64,000 nucleotides of DNA from Rhexocercosporidium sp. MPI-PUGE-AT-0058 (taxonomy: Eukaryota > Ascomycota > Leotiomycetes > Helotiales): positions 1,674,001 through 1,738,000 of the forward strand of contig JAGTJL010000013.1 in NCBI GenBank assembly GCA_020746875.1, read 5' to 3'. Position 1 is the stretch's first letter; each line of letters starts with the position of its first letter. Made by a program: the position numbers and the translations under genes. A model generated the notes under the pieces. The model was given only the letters and a program-made list of their open reading frames with translations. It did not search any database and was not told the origin of the DNA. This document shows, piece after piece, positions 24,901 to 35,103 of this stretch.

Positions 24901-27155
24901 CCACTTGAGGGTTGGAGTTCCCCTATGATAGCTTTGGCCAGAGATGTTTTTCCTGTCCTTACTCGCCCGGTGCACATGACTAATGATCCCCTTTTTATCT
25001 CCAGGTTGATTCTTTGGAGAATGGGCTGAGATGTGGTGTTTGGTTGTATCGTGACATTTTTGAGAAGTACCACTGGTATTTCTGCATCGGCCCGTGAATC
25101 GAACTCTATTATGCGGGCAGTTGCGCTTGGGACAGTGAGTCTCTGATCATTCCTGGAAGATTCCAGCAAATAGCTCTGAATACGTTCGAAGTTGGCCATA
25201 GATGCGACTGCTCTAGGTATGATTGTCATGACCATGTTGGCAGGATGAGTGACCATGGTAAGCAGTGCGGTCGTAGTGAACACAGTCTTGGTATCAAGCC
25301 CACGCCCATACTTGTGCATGACCAACACGGCGGATATTACCAATGTGACAACTGGCGCAAATATCCCCAGGGCATTTGCTGATGGACATGATCAGGATGT
25401 GTCTTGATAGCATTTGAAAGAGGCACTAACCGCTGGCAGTGTAAGCGACCATCATCCACCTTAGCTTTTTCGATGTTTGGATCTCATCATTCCTGAGAGC
25501 CGTAATCTTTGACTTCGTGGCTTCTGTCAGACCAAGCATCTTCATGCTCTTGGCAGAGCTCAGCATCAAACTAATCATCGCGAGTCGCTTCTGTGTGGCA
25601 ACATTCCAAGCTTTCTGCCTACCCTGAAGATGTTTTGCCACATATCTACTCATTCGAGAGCAGACTTTCTCAAATTCAGCTGCGTTCGTTTGAACTTGAT
25701 CATCCTCGGAAACTCACGAAATATAATTAACAGCGGCACAGGAGGCAGCCACCCAATCTGTCTCGTCAGCAGAGCAGTACCGATCAAGACTTCGAGGAAC
25801 TGTGCCCATGTCTCATGAAACATTTCCCCCACCGAATCAATATTTTCCACATCAGTATTCAACAGCGTGACAGCGTTTCCATCCTCGTGCTTCCCACTTT
25901 CAACTTCGAGAGACCTGTGGTATATTAACCCGACGAGAGAGCCTCGGGTAATTACTTTTAGCATATTAAGACGATGCTGGTATACTGCGGTAGAGATCTT
26001 GGCCACGAGTCAGCATTTCAACATCTCGCGATTGTCTAAGGATAATTTACCGCCAGGCCGAGATAAATGGTAAGCGCAGCCAGCACCAAGCAGTAACCCC
26101 CATCCTGACCATCCTCTGCACCTCTGCCGAACTTAATCGTAAGACCAATAAGAACGGTCTGCGAGTATCGAAACACGATGAGCGAGATGCGAGGCAAAAT
26201 AGCAGCCGTGAAAGGTTTTGATAAGCACCGGAGAAGGACCAAGGGAAGCGTTTTCCTGCCTTCTGGTTTATCTGCAGAATTTTAGCTGGATGACTGGAGG
26301 TTGATTTGAGGTGGGACATCTGCCTCTCTGGTCCCATGCTAACAGCATCTTCCTTCGCAAAGATTCCGAGGAGAGTCTCCCGTGGACAGCTGGAAGGTCG
26401 TCATGGTTGAGAGTCGTTGCGTTACCCTTCACCAGAACAGGATTGATCCAAGTAAAGAATGTTCTACTCAGTATACTTGATGTTTCTTCTGGAGATAGAT
26501 TCTGATATTGCTGCTTCAAGATAGAGCTCTTGCCTCTGCACTCAGTGACCAACAAAGCTAGCTCAACACATACGTGAGCTAGTTGAATGCTTTGAGTCTC
26601 TAAATCCTGTGAATGGTAGCCTGAGAGCGATAGCTGAATTAAATTTCCAATCAAAGACGTAAAAATGTAAATTATAACCAGTGTCGAAGGGCATGTTGAT
26701 CGACCATGTTCGAAGAAGGACAGGAGACAGAGAACGCATGAAGCCACGAATGAGATGCTAGCCGTGAGAGTGAGAAGCTTTCGAGGGTTTCTAGAGCTAT
26801 TCACTGCATGCAGCAGGCACAGTAGGTTTACAGCTGCATAAAAGAGGCCTAATATCTTCGTGGGCCGTTAGCTCTGTGAAATCCTAACCTCCGGTTTTAT
26901 CATTGACACGTGACCTACAATTTTGACACAGCTCTGACGATTGGACGCAAGTTTGATAGAGGCGCTGCGGAGGTTCCAAAGACGAACGATAGATAGCAAT
27001 AAGAAAAAAGCGGAAGCTGAGGCTAGGAAGGCCGATAGACGCTGAGATGAAGAATCGCTGTAGGTCGGCGCGAAGTATATTTGTGCCTCAGAGAAAGAGA
27101 GATGGCTCATTGAAGCGGACGCGCCGTTGTTCGCTGAACGAAAGTTGGGTAACAT
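21918..27155 (-). pseudogene. ABCC (MRP)-type multidrug ABC transporter, probably disabled
   Basis: The full layout of a fungal ABCC exporter can be followed: an N-terminal membrane region from ATG at 27155, TMD1, NBD1 (Walker A altered to GRVRTGKTSL, LSGGQ, Walker [14 protein letters not shown] with the Asp typical of ABCC NBD1), TMD2, and NBD2 (GRTG split by an intron before SGKST; signature LSTGQ; RILLLDEATSSLD; AISHRL). About a dozen introns of 45-70 nt are needed. Some have weak donors (GTCCCA near 26335, GTTCGC near 23790) and one is best read as GC-AG (23494-23541). Three lesions remain in the TMD2-linker part: TAA at 23573-23575 where this family has Gln (VD-K-stop-LPSAL), a frame change at about 23338-23352, and another at about 22948-22960. 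Such proteins export drugs or metabolites across plasma or vacuolar membrane. If the splicing guesses are wrong the gene could still be alive. No cluster partner is nearby. Confidence 0.65.
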
Positions 27156-27976
27156 TCGTAGAAGCGAAGATCCTGATCGGTCGGTAGGAAGCTGAAGACA
27201 TCGAGCTAATGTCTGGCGTTATTTTGTCGAGAAGGAGTGTCAGCAGTTTTGTCGTGGTTCTGTTGGTTCGGATACGTCCATCCCGGGCTGACGAAATAAT
27301 TACGGGTCTTCTTGAAGCCCATGGAGGCTTGACATCACAAAAGTCGGACGTCTCAACATTCAGCCAACCTTCGGAGGGAAAGAAACACTATGTGTAGTAG
27401 AAACTTTGATCGTAACTTCTTTACGATCGAAAAACACGGTTTATAATTGATGGGGAATAGGAAGCCTCGTCACGTGTGCTAATAGGAAAATCGTGGGGGT
27501 GGAGATCAAATCACTTGATAATTGTAAGCAGCTCGGAGTAGAAAGGATATCATGGATATCTCTGTTATCTTGAAGCTCCATATGTAAGAGAAATACATAC
27601 TGATCAGGTTAGTCAAACGTCCAAAAACGAAATTGCCCATCAAAACGGGGAGACTTCCTGAAATAGCGAAGCGACCCTCTAGATACGACACAGCAATCAA
27701 AGGCCCACCCACAAATCAGAAATCCCCCAACAATACTTTGTGGCACTAGATGCCATCTGTGGCATGCTAGAACGAGATCTCTCTTTCTGAACTCACACGT
27801 CCATGAAACAAATTCATTTTGCGAAGCTGTATCAGCAAATATGGTGGCCTGTTTGATGATGTACTAGTCAAACAAGCAGTACTTTTAGGAGATGTTGCTC
27901 TTTGGAAAAGCATATCAAAATTGTTGAGTATAAAATATGAATTTATTGCCAATGGGTGTGCTATTCAGGCCCTTGA
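27156..27976. other. intergenic, no supportable gene
   Basis: Short frames on both strands show no family resemblance. The left part should hold the promoter of the ABC transporter locus. From 27800 the plus strand begins to resemble the upstream part of the esterase remnant, but no frame stays open. Confidence 0.4.
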
Positions 27977-28400
27977 ATGCTCATGCTCCCAGTGGAGTAC
28001 ACCCTGGCTCTAGAATTGAAATATCCCGGTCAATTGGAACAAGCTGTCGAAGCTCTACTTAATCTGCTTGCGACTTACAGCCCCCATCAAATGATTTTAG
28101 TTGGAGATTCAGCTAGAGGAAATTCACTTCATGCTCTCCTACCACATATCGAACAGCTATATCCAAGCATTAAACTCATTCCGCAGCTCCATACAATCTT
28201 TGCTGCTGCTTCCGCGATCAGCCCTCTGCTTATCACTGTTAGGGGGTTTCGGGTATGTTTTCTAGACAACGAAAAAGAGTTTGGACAGCAGCTTGACACT
28301 AGTTAGACTAGCAAAGAACGTCGGGGAGTTTCTCGTTGGGAAGGAGGTGCATGTTCAGTGTGCTTTGGACAAGGTAGTATGGCTTCGGTATGGGTCATCA
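27977..28400 (+). pseudogene. alpha/beta-hydrolase (esterase/lipase) fragment
   Basis: The piece VEYTLALELKYPGQLEQAVEAL is followed by MILVGDSARGNSLHALL, the nucleophile-elbow region of fungal esterases of the hormone-sensitive-lipase type. The usual motif is G-D-S-A-G-G-N; the second Gly is Arg here, although the Ser is kept. The HGGG oxyanion part upstream is not visible, and after HTIFAAASAISPLL the frame runs out of homology and stops at 28306. A shifted frame downstream still reads LARLAKNVGEFLVGKEVHVQ, like the later part of such enzymes, so a frameshift is likely. It is a broken remnant about one third of the usual 300-350 residues. Confidence 0.55.
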
Positions 28401-28561
28401 GCAAGAAAACTTTTAGGCTAGCTTGAAACTTGGGCCGGAATGATCAATAGACAGCAAGTTCAGTATTACTTTGAGATTGAAACGAAAACCCTGATTCAAA
28501 AGCTCCGTATTTCCTCCAGCGACAGCATCTCCTTGACAAAGCTACCACCCAATTAAAGCAG

Positions 28562-30751
28562 TCATATCAAACTAAAAACTGTGAGGTCTTGAGAAGAGGC
28601 GACTCGAGTTGCCAGCTCGCCATTCATAGCACCGTACAAGTAGCATTCGCCAACGAGTTTATATGCTCCCTTCAGATTCCTCCTGAATATCTTCCAGTCC
28701 TTTCGGAGCAAGAAAGGCACTCGGCATCCGCGAAGGAGACATATTCTATCGCCAGGTGTAGCACAACACGGGCCGAGTCCCATCATGCCGTTGTCAGTGA
28801 CGAACAAGAACCGATTTCGACACGCTTCGAAAAGTGCATGCGCATAATCCGATTGTGTGCTGTTGCTAGGCAGCTGTGGATGATCATTTTGAATGTAATC
28901 TCGGAATTGTTTCAAGGGCGTGTCGCTCGCATATAGTGGGTCTTTTGTGAGTTCCAAAGTGAGCGCACAGAAGCCGTCGATGTGTTCCTTCAAGGCTTTT
29001 GGATTGGCAAGGTCTAGCATAGAACCGCCTCGAACCCTGCCTGCCGTCAATGTCACAGCCAACTTCGTAAGAAATTCTTTCCTTTGCGTGTCGCTACTCT
29101 TCGCGAACGACTGCTTTTGTGAATTGTTCCTCAGTTCTTTCTCGATGGCATGCAGTACCCAGGTCCAATCCCGTTTGCCTTGACCAGATTTTGCACTGGA
29201 ATACTCCACCTCATCGACATTGACGACTGATCGTCTCTTTAGGCGACCGATTTCAACTCCCCTGACTTCTAGGACGCGGAGGGCATTCCCTCGATGCTTA
29301 CACGTCATCGTCTTCGCAAAAGTTTCCCCTGAAAACCCGTCTCCAATTGCGTTGAAGTTCTCCGCATTCGCTTCTGGTAGCCAAATTGGAGCACTCATCT
29401 CGATGCGGTTCCAACATGGCACCCAGGTAGGTGAAAGAAGATTGCTTGCTTCCGTGGCTTTCATCAGACGTCTCTGGCGGTGGAGCTTCCAAGTGAACTT
29501 CTCATCAACTAGCCATATTGCACGATCGACATGGTCCTGAAGAGATAGAAAGCCAAGGTCACTCTTGGATTCTATCAGATACTCTGCCAGATCTACGCAT
29601 ACGACGATGGGATCTTTTCGGTAATTAGCCATTAGAGCATCAGGAACTCCACGGCCAGTAGTCGTTGGTTGCTCTGTGGCCTCGGTGCCTGTGGGTCTAG
29701 AAAAGTCTATCATGTTGACCAGTGCAAACACCTTATCCCTGCTGTCTGTCGCAGTGTAAGCTCTCGTGGCACGTAGCATAGGAAGCAGCTCAAATCCCGA
29801 TTCATAAGTCTGAGCATAGAAGTTCGTGTAGTTCACAGCTTTAATCCCAACAGTCAGTGCAGGATCAGCGACCAATTCCGCGTATCGATGCATAAACCAC
29901 GTCGCGAAGAAGATCACGTCTTTCCAATCCAAAGTCTTATTCCCACAATGTACTTCTTTGTCCTTGGACAACACGACTTCCTGCAACGGCCACATCCTGG
30001 TAAACCAAGACTTCTGATAGAAGGCGAGAATTGCTTGCGTTTCTGTGTCACCAATCGTTGGCAGCGCAGAGTAAGAGGTAATCCTGCGACTTTTTAACTT
30101 CTCTGCGCTTTCCAATGAAAGTGCATGTACTAGTCCGAGGCGCATTTGTGGACTGTAGTCCGTATCCTGCTCGTCAAGAAGGGTCTCCAGTTGCCGACGA
30201 AAAGTTCCAAATGACGTGATGATCTGAAGAGCGATGTCGTCCTGCTCAACAGGATTCCCTAGCCATATCAGAGTCTTCTTTGCTTCGCTGTATATCCTAC
30301 CCATATTTGGGACTTGACCGCTCTTTTCATCATCATCCGTCTGATTGATACTGATCTGATCTATCCAAACTGCACGATCTCTTGTTTGATTCTGTCGCAG
30401 AATAAAAAGAGCTTCGATCAAGCTTTTGCTTATCGGAAAAGGACTTTGTTCTACATCGTCAATTATGTGAATATGAGGAACTTTTCTGCAATCTTTGTGT
30501 GCTGGAACATCTTGCCATCGATATGAAAGCGCTTCATATCGTGGTGAATCTGCAAGATCTCCTCGCCAAAGGGTGCCATAGATAGGCTCCCTTCCTGTAC
30601 CGGGATGCAATAGCAGAATTCTGATCTGTGTTGGCTTGAGAGATGGTCGTGAAGGAGTTATATGATTGTAAGGCTGTGGTGTGTCTAGACGGTCGTCGAT
30701 ACTTGAGTGAGCATCTCTGTCACATGCATCTGCGGAGCAGCTCCAGGACAT
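28562..30751 (-). CDS. HET-domain (heterokaryon incompatibility) protein, 729 aa
   Basis: Single uninterrupted exon. The HET domain begins with IRILLLHPG (about residue 43) and contains YEALSYRWQD (72-81), AVWIDQISINQTDDDEK (128-143) and MGRIYSEAKKTLIWLG (150-165), the three conserved blocks of the family. The C-terminal part carries GDRICLLRGCRVPFLLR and GECYLYGAMNGE, a tail shared with the neighbouring HET gene. HET proteins act in non-self recognition between fungal individuals and can trigger cell death on incompatible fusion. This copy has no visible NACHT, WD40 or patatin partner domain. The ATG at 30751 is the first in frame that gives a full domain. Its role in actual incompatibility cannot be told from sequence. 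Confidence 0.92.
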   Translation of the reverse strand: MSWSCSADACDRDAHSSIDDRLDTPQPYNHITPSRPSLKPTQIRILLLHPGTGREPIYGTLWRGDLADSPRYEALSYRWQDVPAHKDCRKVPHIHIIDDVEQSPFPISKSLIEALFILRQNQTRDRAVWIDQISINQTDDDEKSGQVPNMGRIYSEAKKTLIWLGNPVEQDDIALQIITSFGTFRRQLETLLDEQDTDYSPQMRLGLVHALSLESAEKLKSRRITSYSALPTIGDTETQAILAFYQKSWFTRMWPLQEVVLSKDKEVHCGNKTLDWKDVIFFATWFMHRYAELVADPALTVGIKAVNYTNFYAQTYESGFELLPMLRATRAYTATDSRDKVFALVNMIDFSRPTGTEATEQPTTTGRGVPDALMANYRKDPIVVCVDLAEYLIESKSDLGFLSLQDHVDRAIWLVDEKFTWKLHRQRRLMKATEASNLLSPTWVPCWNRIEMSAPIWLPEANAENFNAIGDGFSGETFAKTMTCKHRGNALRVLEVRGVEIGRLKRRSVVNVDEVEYSSAKSGQGKRDWTWVLHAIEKELRNNSQKQSFAKSSDTQRKEFLTKLAVTLTAGRVRGGSMLDLANPKALKEHIDGFCALTLELTKDPLYASDTPLKQFRDYIQNDHPQLPSNSTQSDYAHALFEACRNRFLFVTDNGMMGLGPCCATPGDRICLLRGCRVPFLLRKDWKIFRRNLKGAYKLVGECYLYGAMNGELATRVASSQDLTVFSLI

Positions 30752-31485
30752 CTTAAAATCGTTGAGGCATGCGGTTCGGTCTTTCTCCCACTCGAGGCAC
30801 CGGATGAGTTGGATTTGTGGAAAAATGTCAAGAGGAGAAAGAGGGACTCGAAGATTTGCTTGAGGTCAAGGTACTGAGACACGGTGGCTTAGTGGCTTTT
30901 GTGGCAGTGCCAGATTTGGGTATGCCCCGCATCACTGCATAAAAATGAGGGCTTTGGATAGGCCGAACTCTCTTTGATGCCTTCTTCAACGCAAGCTAGC
31001 CCAATGCTCACAATGGCTCAGTTGCTACTCAAGAGCGTCGCTACCACGTATATACAAGAGACATATTTCGGTCCGTGATACCTTGAAGTACCATTGCTAC
31101 TCCATCAAACGGCACTATTTCGTAGCTGCCGTAGCGATCAATTTGTTCGCTGGCGGGAGCGAATCATCCGAACCACTTCTAGCATGTCCTTAACGTTGAT
31201 CTTCGATACTAATCTCAAAATGATCCTTCAATGTCCCAATAAATCTCTCGAGTCTGACAACTATTGCATACCCTCATCCGATCTAATGGATGCCGCAGAA
31301 CGGATGCAGCAAACCCGGGTGGGCGATAGGCGGACTGGGGGTTGACTATCGACGACTACCGACAAGTGCTCGAAATCGAAATACTAATTAATATCCAAAC
31401 ACCAAGAAGTGCATCCAATGCTGCAGACTTTCCAGCACATTCCGATTTTCTGGCTCGATACATTGCAATAACAATATACGCCGCC
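30752..31485. other. intergenic between a minus-strand HET gene and a plus-strand candidate gene
   Basis: It should contain the HET promoter (near 30760-30960) and the promoter of the downstream plus-strand gene. Open frames at 31094-31345 and upstream have no family resemblance and no good intron pattern. Confidence 0.4.
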
Positions 31486-32100
31486 ATGATCTTCCCTCAG
31501 ATTCTCATTGGGGCCGTCCTTGCTTGTATTTCTTCGGCTCTGCCTCAAGGTCTAACAAAAGTTGCGATTAACAACCCCAATGTTCGCAACCAGGCACCCA
31601 GTGGCAGTAAGGATCGTTCATAAATTTCCGGGCGATCTCATGCTAACACTACTAAGCTTGGTTCAGCGTCCCCGTCTACGTAGCTGCTGTCTAGAAATCG
31701 ATGCTATATCTATTACTCCCTGTTCTCACCCAAGACGCATCACTTTTCTCAAACGGCTTTCCCGAGGGCAAACATCGCCCTGTACTCAGACATCTCCCCA
31801 GGTCAATACAGCGCTCAAGGGAAACTAATCATTGCCCCAAACACTCTCAGCGGTCCAGGCGTCATCGAATCCATTTACGATTTGGACTTCACTACTACCA
31901 AATCTCCGCCGTATACCGAGCACACTTTCCATTCAGTCATTAACCAGCTGGTGATCTTGAACAGCGGAATGTGTCTTCGAAATACCATTTACTTCAACGA
32001 AATATTTTCGGATCCAGAATTGAGAATAGGAACTATTACGTTCTACTCGCCACATTTGCCCATAGGATTCAGTGGCGTGTACCACGCTGGAGGATTTTGA
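31486..32100 (+). CDS. candidate small secreted protein, gene structure unresolved
   Basis: The ATG at 31486 opens a clear signal peptide (MIFPQILIGAVLACISSALPQ) and about 40 codons, ending near a GTAAGG donor at 31608. A second open part in another frame runs to the stop at 32098-32100 and reads like a real protein, with YSDISPGQYSAQGKLIIAP, ESIYDLDF, PPYTEHTFHSV, CLRNTIYFNE and IGTITFYSPHLP. The simplest GT-AG join (acceptor ttcag near 31668) keeps the correct frame but meets one in-frame TAG at about 31680-31682. Either another splice pattern is used or the allele carries a nonsense change. The product family is not recognised. It lies between two HET genes that point away from it and along it. 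Confidence 0.5.
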
Positions 32101-32657
32101 GCTCAAGGAGAGAATGTTGGATATAATGCCAAGGGGTGTGCTGTACTGGCGATAAATGTCGACCTAGTAGCTTTGAAACAAATTGACTCCATGTAGCAAC
32201 CTCTCAGATGTTAGACACGCAAATCGATTAGGGCTTTCAATCATAACATAGGCCATGAGTCTCGTTTCAATGTAGTGTCTGGTATATTAAACAAGATATA
32301 GGACTTAGAGAGAGGTGCCAAGATTCTCTTCAATTTAGGCTATATAGAATATCTAAGTAAGGCTGCTTTGCTCGCCCGTACGTAAGAATGTGGGGGCCGA
32401 TAGTCACCCGCGGGATTTGGATGACACCGACACGAGGCAATCATGGATAACCCCAGTTTCGACCCTCACGACTTAACAACCCCAAGAACCCAATCAACTC
32501 CATCACAATACTGGAAGCGGATCGAATACACTATCACCCTTAAAAAAATTTCACGACAAGTACAAGCAACCACTGGCAGGCTTAGCCCCAACTTCCCCGG
32601 ATAATTTTCAACAGCCGCGTAAACCCCAGCCTCGTCAGCCAACAGGCTGCCATCACA
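32101..32657. other. intergenic; promoter region of the second HET gene
   Basis: About 560 bases with no gene. The 100 bases before the ATG at 32658 are C/A-rich, as is usual for ascomycete 5' leaders. Confidence 0.4.
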
Positions 32658-34733
32658 ATGTCAACTTCCATACTTACATACAAACATAGCATTCTTAGAG
32701 CCGAAAGAAATGAGATCAGATTGATTCGTCTCCACCCTGGCCAATCCTACCACGACATCTGCATCGACATATTCCACGTAGATCCATCGCTGAATCCATC
32801 ATACGAAGCTTTATCATATGCCTGGGGAGACCCAACGCGGTCTGAGAAAATCACCGTCCGGAGCCGCTCTCCAGCGTCTGGTCGCTCTAACACAACAGAA
32901 TATCCAGGAACATTTACAGCTGACCTAACCCACACGTTTGCTGCCCTGTACATTTCTCGCAACCTGGCGATTGCCCTCCGCCATCTACGGCTGCCAAAGG
33001 ATGTACGAACCCTTTGGATCGATGCAATATCTATCAACCAGGATGACATTGAAGAGAGGAGCGAAGAAGTGGCCAAGATGGGCTCGCTCTACAGCAATGC
33101 ATGGCGTGTCATTGTCTGGCTTGGTGGTTCGAGTCAGGACAGTCTGCTGGCTCTTCAAACCTTGAGGAACATCAGGCAAGATACCGACTTTTTTGAGAAA
33201 GATGGGCTTCGCTCATTCCTCACACGAGGCGAGACTGGGGAGTTAGAAAGGAGTCCGAATGGGTGGCGCGCAGAGGTGTTGAAATGGATCGCAATTAGGA
33301 GCTTGCTCAATCGACCATGGTTTGGTCGACTGTGGATCTTTCAAGAGATCGGTCATGCGAAAAAAGCAGTTGTCGTCGTTGGCAAGGATGAGCTATCGTG
33401 GGAAGCATTCCGCGTAGCAGTATTCTGGATCATATATATGACGGAGGGTAAAGCACCACTTTCAGACATTTTCGATGCAGCCTACTTACGCCAGATCGAC
33501 TCTTTGTTGCAGGAGAATCCAGGAAGGGCTCTTGAGCGACTCCTAGACTCGACGAAGAAGGCGATCTGTTTTGATCCACGAGATCGCATTTACGCTATTC
33601 TCAGCTTGTTGCACCCATATGATCCTATCAGGAAAGCGATTGAGCCTGATTACGCAAAGTCTGTGGAGCAGGTCTACCAGGAAGTGACTGTGCGCCAGAT
33701 ACAACTTACCAGCCAGCTGCGACTATTGGCTCTCTGCTCGTTTTGGAATTCTGAATCGACCCTCCAGCTCCCCTCGTGGGTACCAGATCTGTCTATCCCG
33801 AATCCTCTCGAGCAGATACTAAACTCCAATGCGTCGGGTCCATCAAATCATAAGAGCCCCCTCACACTAAGCGAAAGATATTTGACGATTCGTGGTACAG
33901 TAGCAGGCGTTATCAGCGAAATTCTAACACCAATCACACTTTCCGCCAGACTTCCGGAGATCCTGGCTGTGTGCTACTCATGGGAACCTCCAAACGCGGC
34001 CGCAACAGCCTACGTTACGGGTGGAGACCTCATGACTGCATTTATCACCACATTGTTCTTTGGTGCAATCTCGGAGTTGAATGATTTCGGAATGCCATTG
34101 GAGTACGATAAATTGAGAGGGGTTTATGAAAACACAGTGGTCCGCGGCGTAACCGACGTGATCGAGGACGATGGTGACGATAATGTTAACGAGTGGTATA
34201 ATACGCGGCATCTTCAGTCTTATTTGCCTGGACGGGCGCTCTTCAGGACTAAGGAAGGGCACATCGGGTTATGTCCCGCCGCCGCACGAGTCGGGGACTC
34301 GATTGTCATTGCGTACGGGTGCGCAACACCACTGGTTCTACGTCCAGCATTCGACCATTACTTTGTTGGCGGCGAGTGCTATGTATCCGGGCTTATGAAT
34401 GGGGAGGCTTTGTTTGGCCCCCTGCCGCAGGGCTGGACACTCCAATCCTGGAAAGCAATCAATCGCGAGAAGCGTCCCATTTTCAAGAGCCCAACGGGGC
34501 GAACAACTTTGACGGATCCTAGGCTCCAATCGCTGTCAAAAGGGTCCCAAATATCGTTTCTACCTCGCGGCAAGAAACGCCGATACAGTGTTGCTGGCCA
34601 GGGACGTTCAGACGATGATGAAATTGTCACAGGAACTGAAGAAAGAAATCGGGAGCAACAACAAATGTCAGGCGTCAACAACCCAAAGAATCTCCTTCCA
34701 GGTTTGATGATTAAAGAATTTGTACTAATATGA
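32658..34733 (+). CDS. HET-domain protein, 691 aa
   Basis: Single exon from ATG at 32658 to TGA. The HET domain starts at IRLIRLHPG (about residue 20) with YEALSYAWGDP (49-59), TLWIDAISINQDDIEER (118-134) and MGSLYSNAWRVIVWLG (141-156). Further family blocks are RPWFGRLWIFQEI near residue 220 and DPRDRIYAILSL near 310. The C-terminal segment GDSIVIAYGCATPLVLR...GGECYVSGLMNGE mirrors the end of the other HET gene, so both belong to the same long HET subtype, though they differ greatly in the middle. A basic, low-complexity tail (RGKKRRYSVAGQGRSDDDE) follows and could hold a nuclear signal. Expected role: non-self recognition and cell death after fusion; this is inference from the family. Confidence 0.93.
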   Translation: MSTSILTYKHSILRAERNEIRLIRLHPGQSYHDICIDIFHVDPSLNPSYEALSYAWGDPTRSEKITVRSRSPASGRSNTTEYPGTFTADLTHTFAALYISRNLAIALRHLRLPKDVRTLWIDAISINQDDIEERSEEVAKMGSLYSNAWRVIVWLGGSSQDSLLALQTLRNIRQDTDFFEKDGLRSFLTRGETGELERSPNGWRAEVLKWIAIRSLLNRPWFGRLWIFQEIGHAKKAVVVVGKDELSWEAFRVAVFWIIYMTEGKAPLSDIFDAAYLRQIDSLLQENPGRALERLLDSTKKAICFDPRDRIYAILSLLHPYDPIRKAIEPDYAKSVEQVYQEVTVRQIQLTSQLRLLALCSFWNSESTLQLPSWVPDLSIPNPLEQILNSNASGPSNHKSPLTLSERYLTIRGTVAGVISEILTPITLSARLPEILAVCYSWEPPNAAATAYVTGGDLMTAFITTLFFGAISELNDFGMPLEYDKLRGVYENTVVRGVTDVIEDDGDDNVNEWYNTRHLQSYLPGRALFRTKEGHIGLCPAAARVGDSIVIAYGCATPLVLRPAFDHYFVGGECYVSGLMNGEALFGPLPQGWTLQSWKAINREKRPIFKSPTGRTTLTDPRLQSLSKGSQISFLPRGKKRRYSVAGQGRSDDDEIVTGTEERNREQQQMSGVNNPKNLLPGLMIKEFVLI

Positions 34734-35103
34734 GTTGAAACATCGTGTTCTGTGTGGCATGATTTCGAGTTAGGGAGAAGAAAAGAGGGGCAAAACGATA
34801 CTAAGCGAGATATCCTATGAGGAGGCTGCAGTGCGACTCTCGCACAGAACTATTTACGAAAATCTCTGTACAAAATCTGTAGACCATTTTTAAGTCCCTA
34901 TTCAATAGATTATCTTAACAAATCCAAGGAATGAACAAGGGGAGCACTTATCACGTGGGTATGGTTATAGGCGCTGTGAAGGGCATGTGCAGACACACAT
35001 TTAGCAGGACGATCAACGTACTAGTAGTACCAATAAGATACCTCATTGTAAGTCACTTAATTACATTGAGTTTTCCTTCTTCCAACCGCTTCAAAGACCT
35101 CTC
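34734..35103. other. convergent intergenic region
   Basis: This is 370 bases between the 3' ends of the HET gene (plus) and the alpha-glucosidase gene (minus). No gene is seen; it is 3' UTR and terminator space. Confidence 0.5.

Noticed and set aside
21918..28400. A secondary-metabolite gene cluster around the ABC transporter
   Set aside because: No synthase, oxidoreductase set or pathway regulator is visible, and both genes there are damaged.
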